Below are positions 62,601 through 63,269 of a DNA stretch of 63,269 nucleotides, piece after piece; positions within the stretch are counted from its first letter, which is position 1; every line of letters starts with the position of its first letter. Both the position numbers and the translations under genes were made by a program. The stretch is from CALGLS01 sp047626155. Its GTDB lineage: Bacteria; Bacteroidota; Bacteroidia; Chitinophagales; Saprospiraceae. The DNA is taken from positions 1 through 63,269 of the forward strand of contig JBLHRR010000014.1 of assembly GCA_047626155.1 (NCBI GenBank), written 5' to 3'. The notes below the pieces were generated by a model. The model was given only the letters and a program-made list of their open reading frames with translations, did not search any database and was not told where the DNA came from.

Positions 62601-63269
62601 GGTAGTACGGAACCCACCATTGAGATAAGCCAGGAAGGCAATTATGATGTAGTCGTAACCACAGCCATTGGTTGCACTGGATCTCTAGATATTTTCATCA
62701 TTCAAAGCGATGAAATAGATGCTCAAATCACAGGTGACTTTGCACTCTGCGATGAAGAAAGCACCGAACTTTCTCTTTCTCAGGAATACGAAAGTTACCT
62801 CTGGAATGATAGCAGTACTAGTGCTACTTTAAGCGTAGAAAGTGACGGAATTTTTACTGTCGTTGTAACTGATGCAACTGGCTGTACAGGATTGGCAGAA
62901 GCAGAAATTATTCAAAATCAAATTCCCAATCCTCAGATAATAGGAGATCCTACTTTTTGTAATGGAGAAAGCACTGAGCTTAGTATTTCCGAAAACTACC
63001 AAACTTACCTCTGGAGTGATAACAGTACAAACGCAACTTTGGAAACAAACCTAGCTGGCATTTACTCCGTCGTCATTACGGACAATGCAGGATGTACGGG
63101 TACTGCGGAAATTGAAGTCACCATCAGTGATGAAATCGACGCGCAGATCATCGGAGCTACTTCTTTCTGTGAAGGTAGCAGCACTACTCTTTCGCTTTCA
63201 CAAAATTATACTTCTTATACCTGGAGTGATAACAGTACTAACGCAGACCTCGAAACAAACCAAGCTGGC
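59667..63269 (+). CDS. Second CotH-kinase surface protein (runs off the window)
   Basis: 1201 codons without a stop to the window edge. Signal peptide MKSPLLPISLICLFLFTNTT, ending LSAQ. Then lamin-tail domain (about 24-155), chitobiase-like module (about 180-240, YYTTDGSTPNNGSSFY), CotH kinase (about 250-640: VIMKAAANDNYPF, LNGEYWGVYDIREKVDDHDF, metal site W-D-M-D in LWDMDATFGHY) and an Ig-like extension. From 61860 on there are at least seven tandem repeats of 70 residues (LWSDNSTTQQITV, GCTG linkers). It shares domain order and most motifs with the gene at 37991. The C-terminus, presumably a T9SS domain, lies beyond the window. Confidence 0.9.
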   Translation, partial: MKSPLLPISLICLFLFTNTTLSAQVLINEFSAANYDQFTDNFGEYEDWIELYNAGNSSVNIGGYFLSDRPDNLVKFQIPAGVSIAAGDHLRVWASGNDSYTGGVIHTNFKITQTRDAEAIIFSDNSANILDSQAIDVPNKKNHSWARTPDGSTTWGIDTSPTPNNTNTSVDQAYATRPLIEPAAGNYGGSVSVNISSPDPNVTIYYTTDGSTPNNGSSFYSGAFTLSVTTVVKAIALNSDGSIPDSHLDVHTYFINESHTVPIVSISGAGIPNLLSGSTGAEPQGYFEYFDATGVRVSDSSGEFNKHGNDSWAYPQRGFDYIARDQFGEDYAVKHQIFPNKTRDKFQRVIMKAAANDNYPFAGGAHIRDSYVNQLSQNADLELDERSNEFCVLYLNGEYWGVYDIREKVDDHDFTKYYYDQGRQWIDFIKTWGGTWAEYGSINDWNNLNNFIIGNDMTDPANYAYVGTELELMSLIDYMIINTHTVCKDWLNWNTAWWRGRKPSGGAQKWRYTLWDMDATFGHYINYTGIPDVTAYADPCDPEDITSDFEGHVAMLISLLENEDFFAMYVNRYADLNNSFLSCDYMIELLDEMVNNIDPEMPGQLDRWGGNYNTWLNEVQEIRDFILIRCDIIDTGIEECYNVEGPYDIVVDVDPPLSGKVQINTIIGDNYPWNVSYFGGIDITLTAIENPGYQFSHWTSNNNALLPNNNSITVTTDLASSGNITAHFITGGCDLNPVIAGPVDLCNGDQALLTVTTLFDSYLWSDNSTTQQITVTTPGNYSVTVTDALGCPDSTAYTLGSAPFPSIIIQGTDSFCETESTLLDAGAGYVSYLWSDGTGGQNLLVTETGIYDVMVTNAEGCTGMDQIEVTEAPLPIPIINGTSVICEGEGESTLLFLQEDYVSYLWNNNSTDETITADESGLYTVIVTDDMGCTGIANIMITEETVVLPEIIGSQTFCEGSNTLLSLSESYQSYLWSDGSTEPTIEISQEGNYDVVVTTAIGCTGSLDIFIIQSDEIDAQITGDFALCDEESTELSLSQEYESYLWNDSSTSATLSVESDGIFTVVVTDATGCTGLAEAEIIQNQIPNPQIIGDPTFCNGESTELSISENYQTYLWSDNSTNATLETNLAGIYSVVITDNAGCTGTAEIEVTISDEIDAQIIGATSFCEGSSTTLSLSQNYTSYTWSDNSTNADLETNQAG

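Noticed and set aside
1..63269. tRNA and rRNA genes
   Set aside because: No T-loop GGTTCGAATCC-like motif in a cloverleaf context and no rRNA-like sequence was seen.

Overview
The window looks like chromosome of a Bacteroidota bacterium, most likely of the Saprospiria (Lewinella/Haliscomenobacter type). The reasons are: at least seven genes or gene fragments with type IX secretion (T9SS) sorting domains of type A (NPxxxxF...G.Y.L) or type B (AFTPDGDG...W.G); TAnnTTTG-type -7 promoter elements; A-rich rather than Shine-Dalgarno leaders; a Bacteroidota-style lptD / amidase / MCE neighbourhood; and very large secreted proteins built of PKD, Ig-like and leucine-rich repeats. There are no rRNA or tRNA genes, no CRISPR array and no intact mobile element.

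Layout. 0-8 kb: mostly housekeeping (BNR lipoprotein, YegP-like protein, acetyltransferase, DUF6580 membrane protein, DUF5522, aroQ, a Clp-type ATPase with a degenerate first AAA domain, deoxynucleoside kinase, folK). 8-14.5 kb: envelope genes, with lptD divergent from an amidase, then an MCE/MlaD-like protein overlapping a methyltransferase. 14.7-15.7 kb: a Xre-RES toxin-antitoxin pair with palindromic operators. 15.7-19 kb: a large leucine-rich-repeat T9SS cargo whose start region is duplicated. 19.3-23.6 kb: a LytTR response regulator and a propeller histidine kinase, with a direct-repeat operator upstream. 23.7-29.9 kb: a frameshifted DUF2786-like gene, murB, a membrane protein, a TonB-dependent receptor, a YkoF-like small protein, a candidate small RNA and a cyclophilin. 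30-33 kb: a secreted lysyl oxidase. 33.6-35.2 kb: small membrane proteins and a galactokinase relic. 35.5-42 kb: a T9SS-B protein and a CotH-kinase protein. 42.8-47 kb: a one-component hybrid sensor and an M19 dipeptidase. 47-56.7 kb: a probable transcription unit of metzincin, lipoprotein, PKD giant and tail-fibre-like protein. 57-63 kb: a decayed surface-protein region (broken serine recombinase, 5' fragment of a cotH gene, orphan T9SS C-terminal domain) leading into a second cotH gene that runs off the window.

Themes. The accessory part is devoted to surface and secreted proteins. The two CotH-kinase proteins share the same lamin-tail / chitobiase-like / CotH order, and a third copy survives only as a fragment. 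Short intergenic repeats recur: a 54-69 bp element with 12-bp inverted ends, a roughly 150 bp element and a roughly 45 bp element. One copy of the first supplies the start codon and N-terminus of a gene. The most unusual points are the T9SS-linked lysyl oxidase with its cofactor residues intact, the metzincin/PKD/tail-fibre locus, the decaying recombinase-surface protein region and the promoter-plus-terminator small RNA at 29.2 kb.
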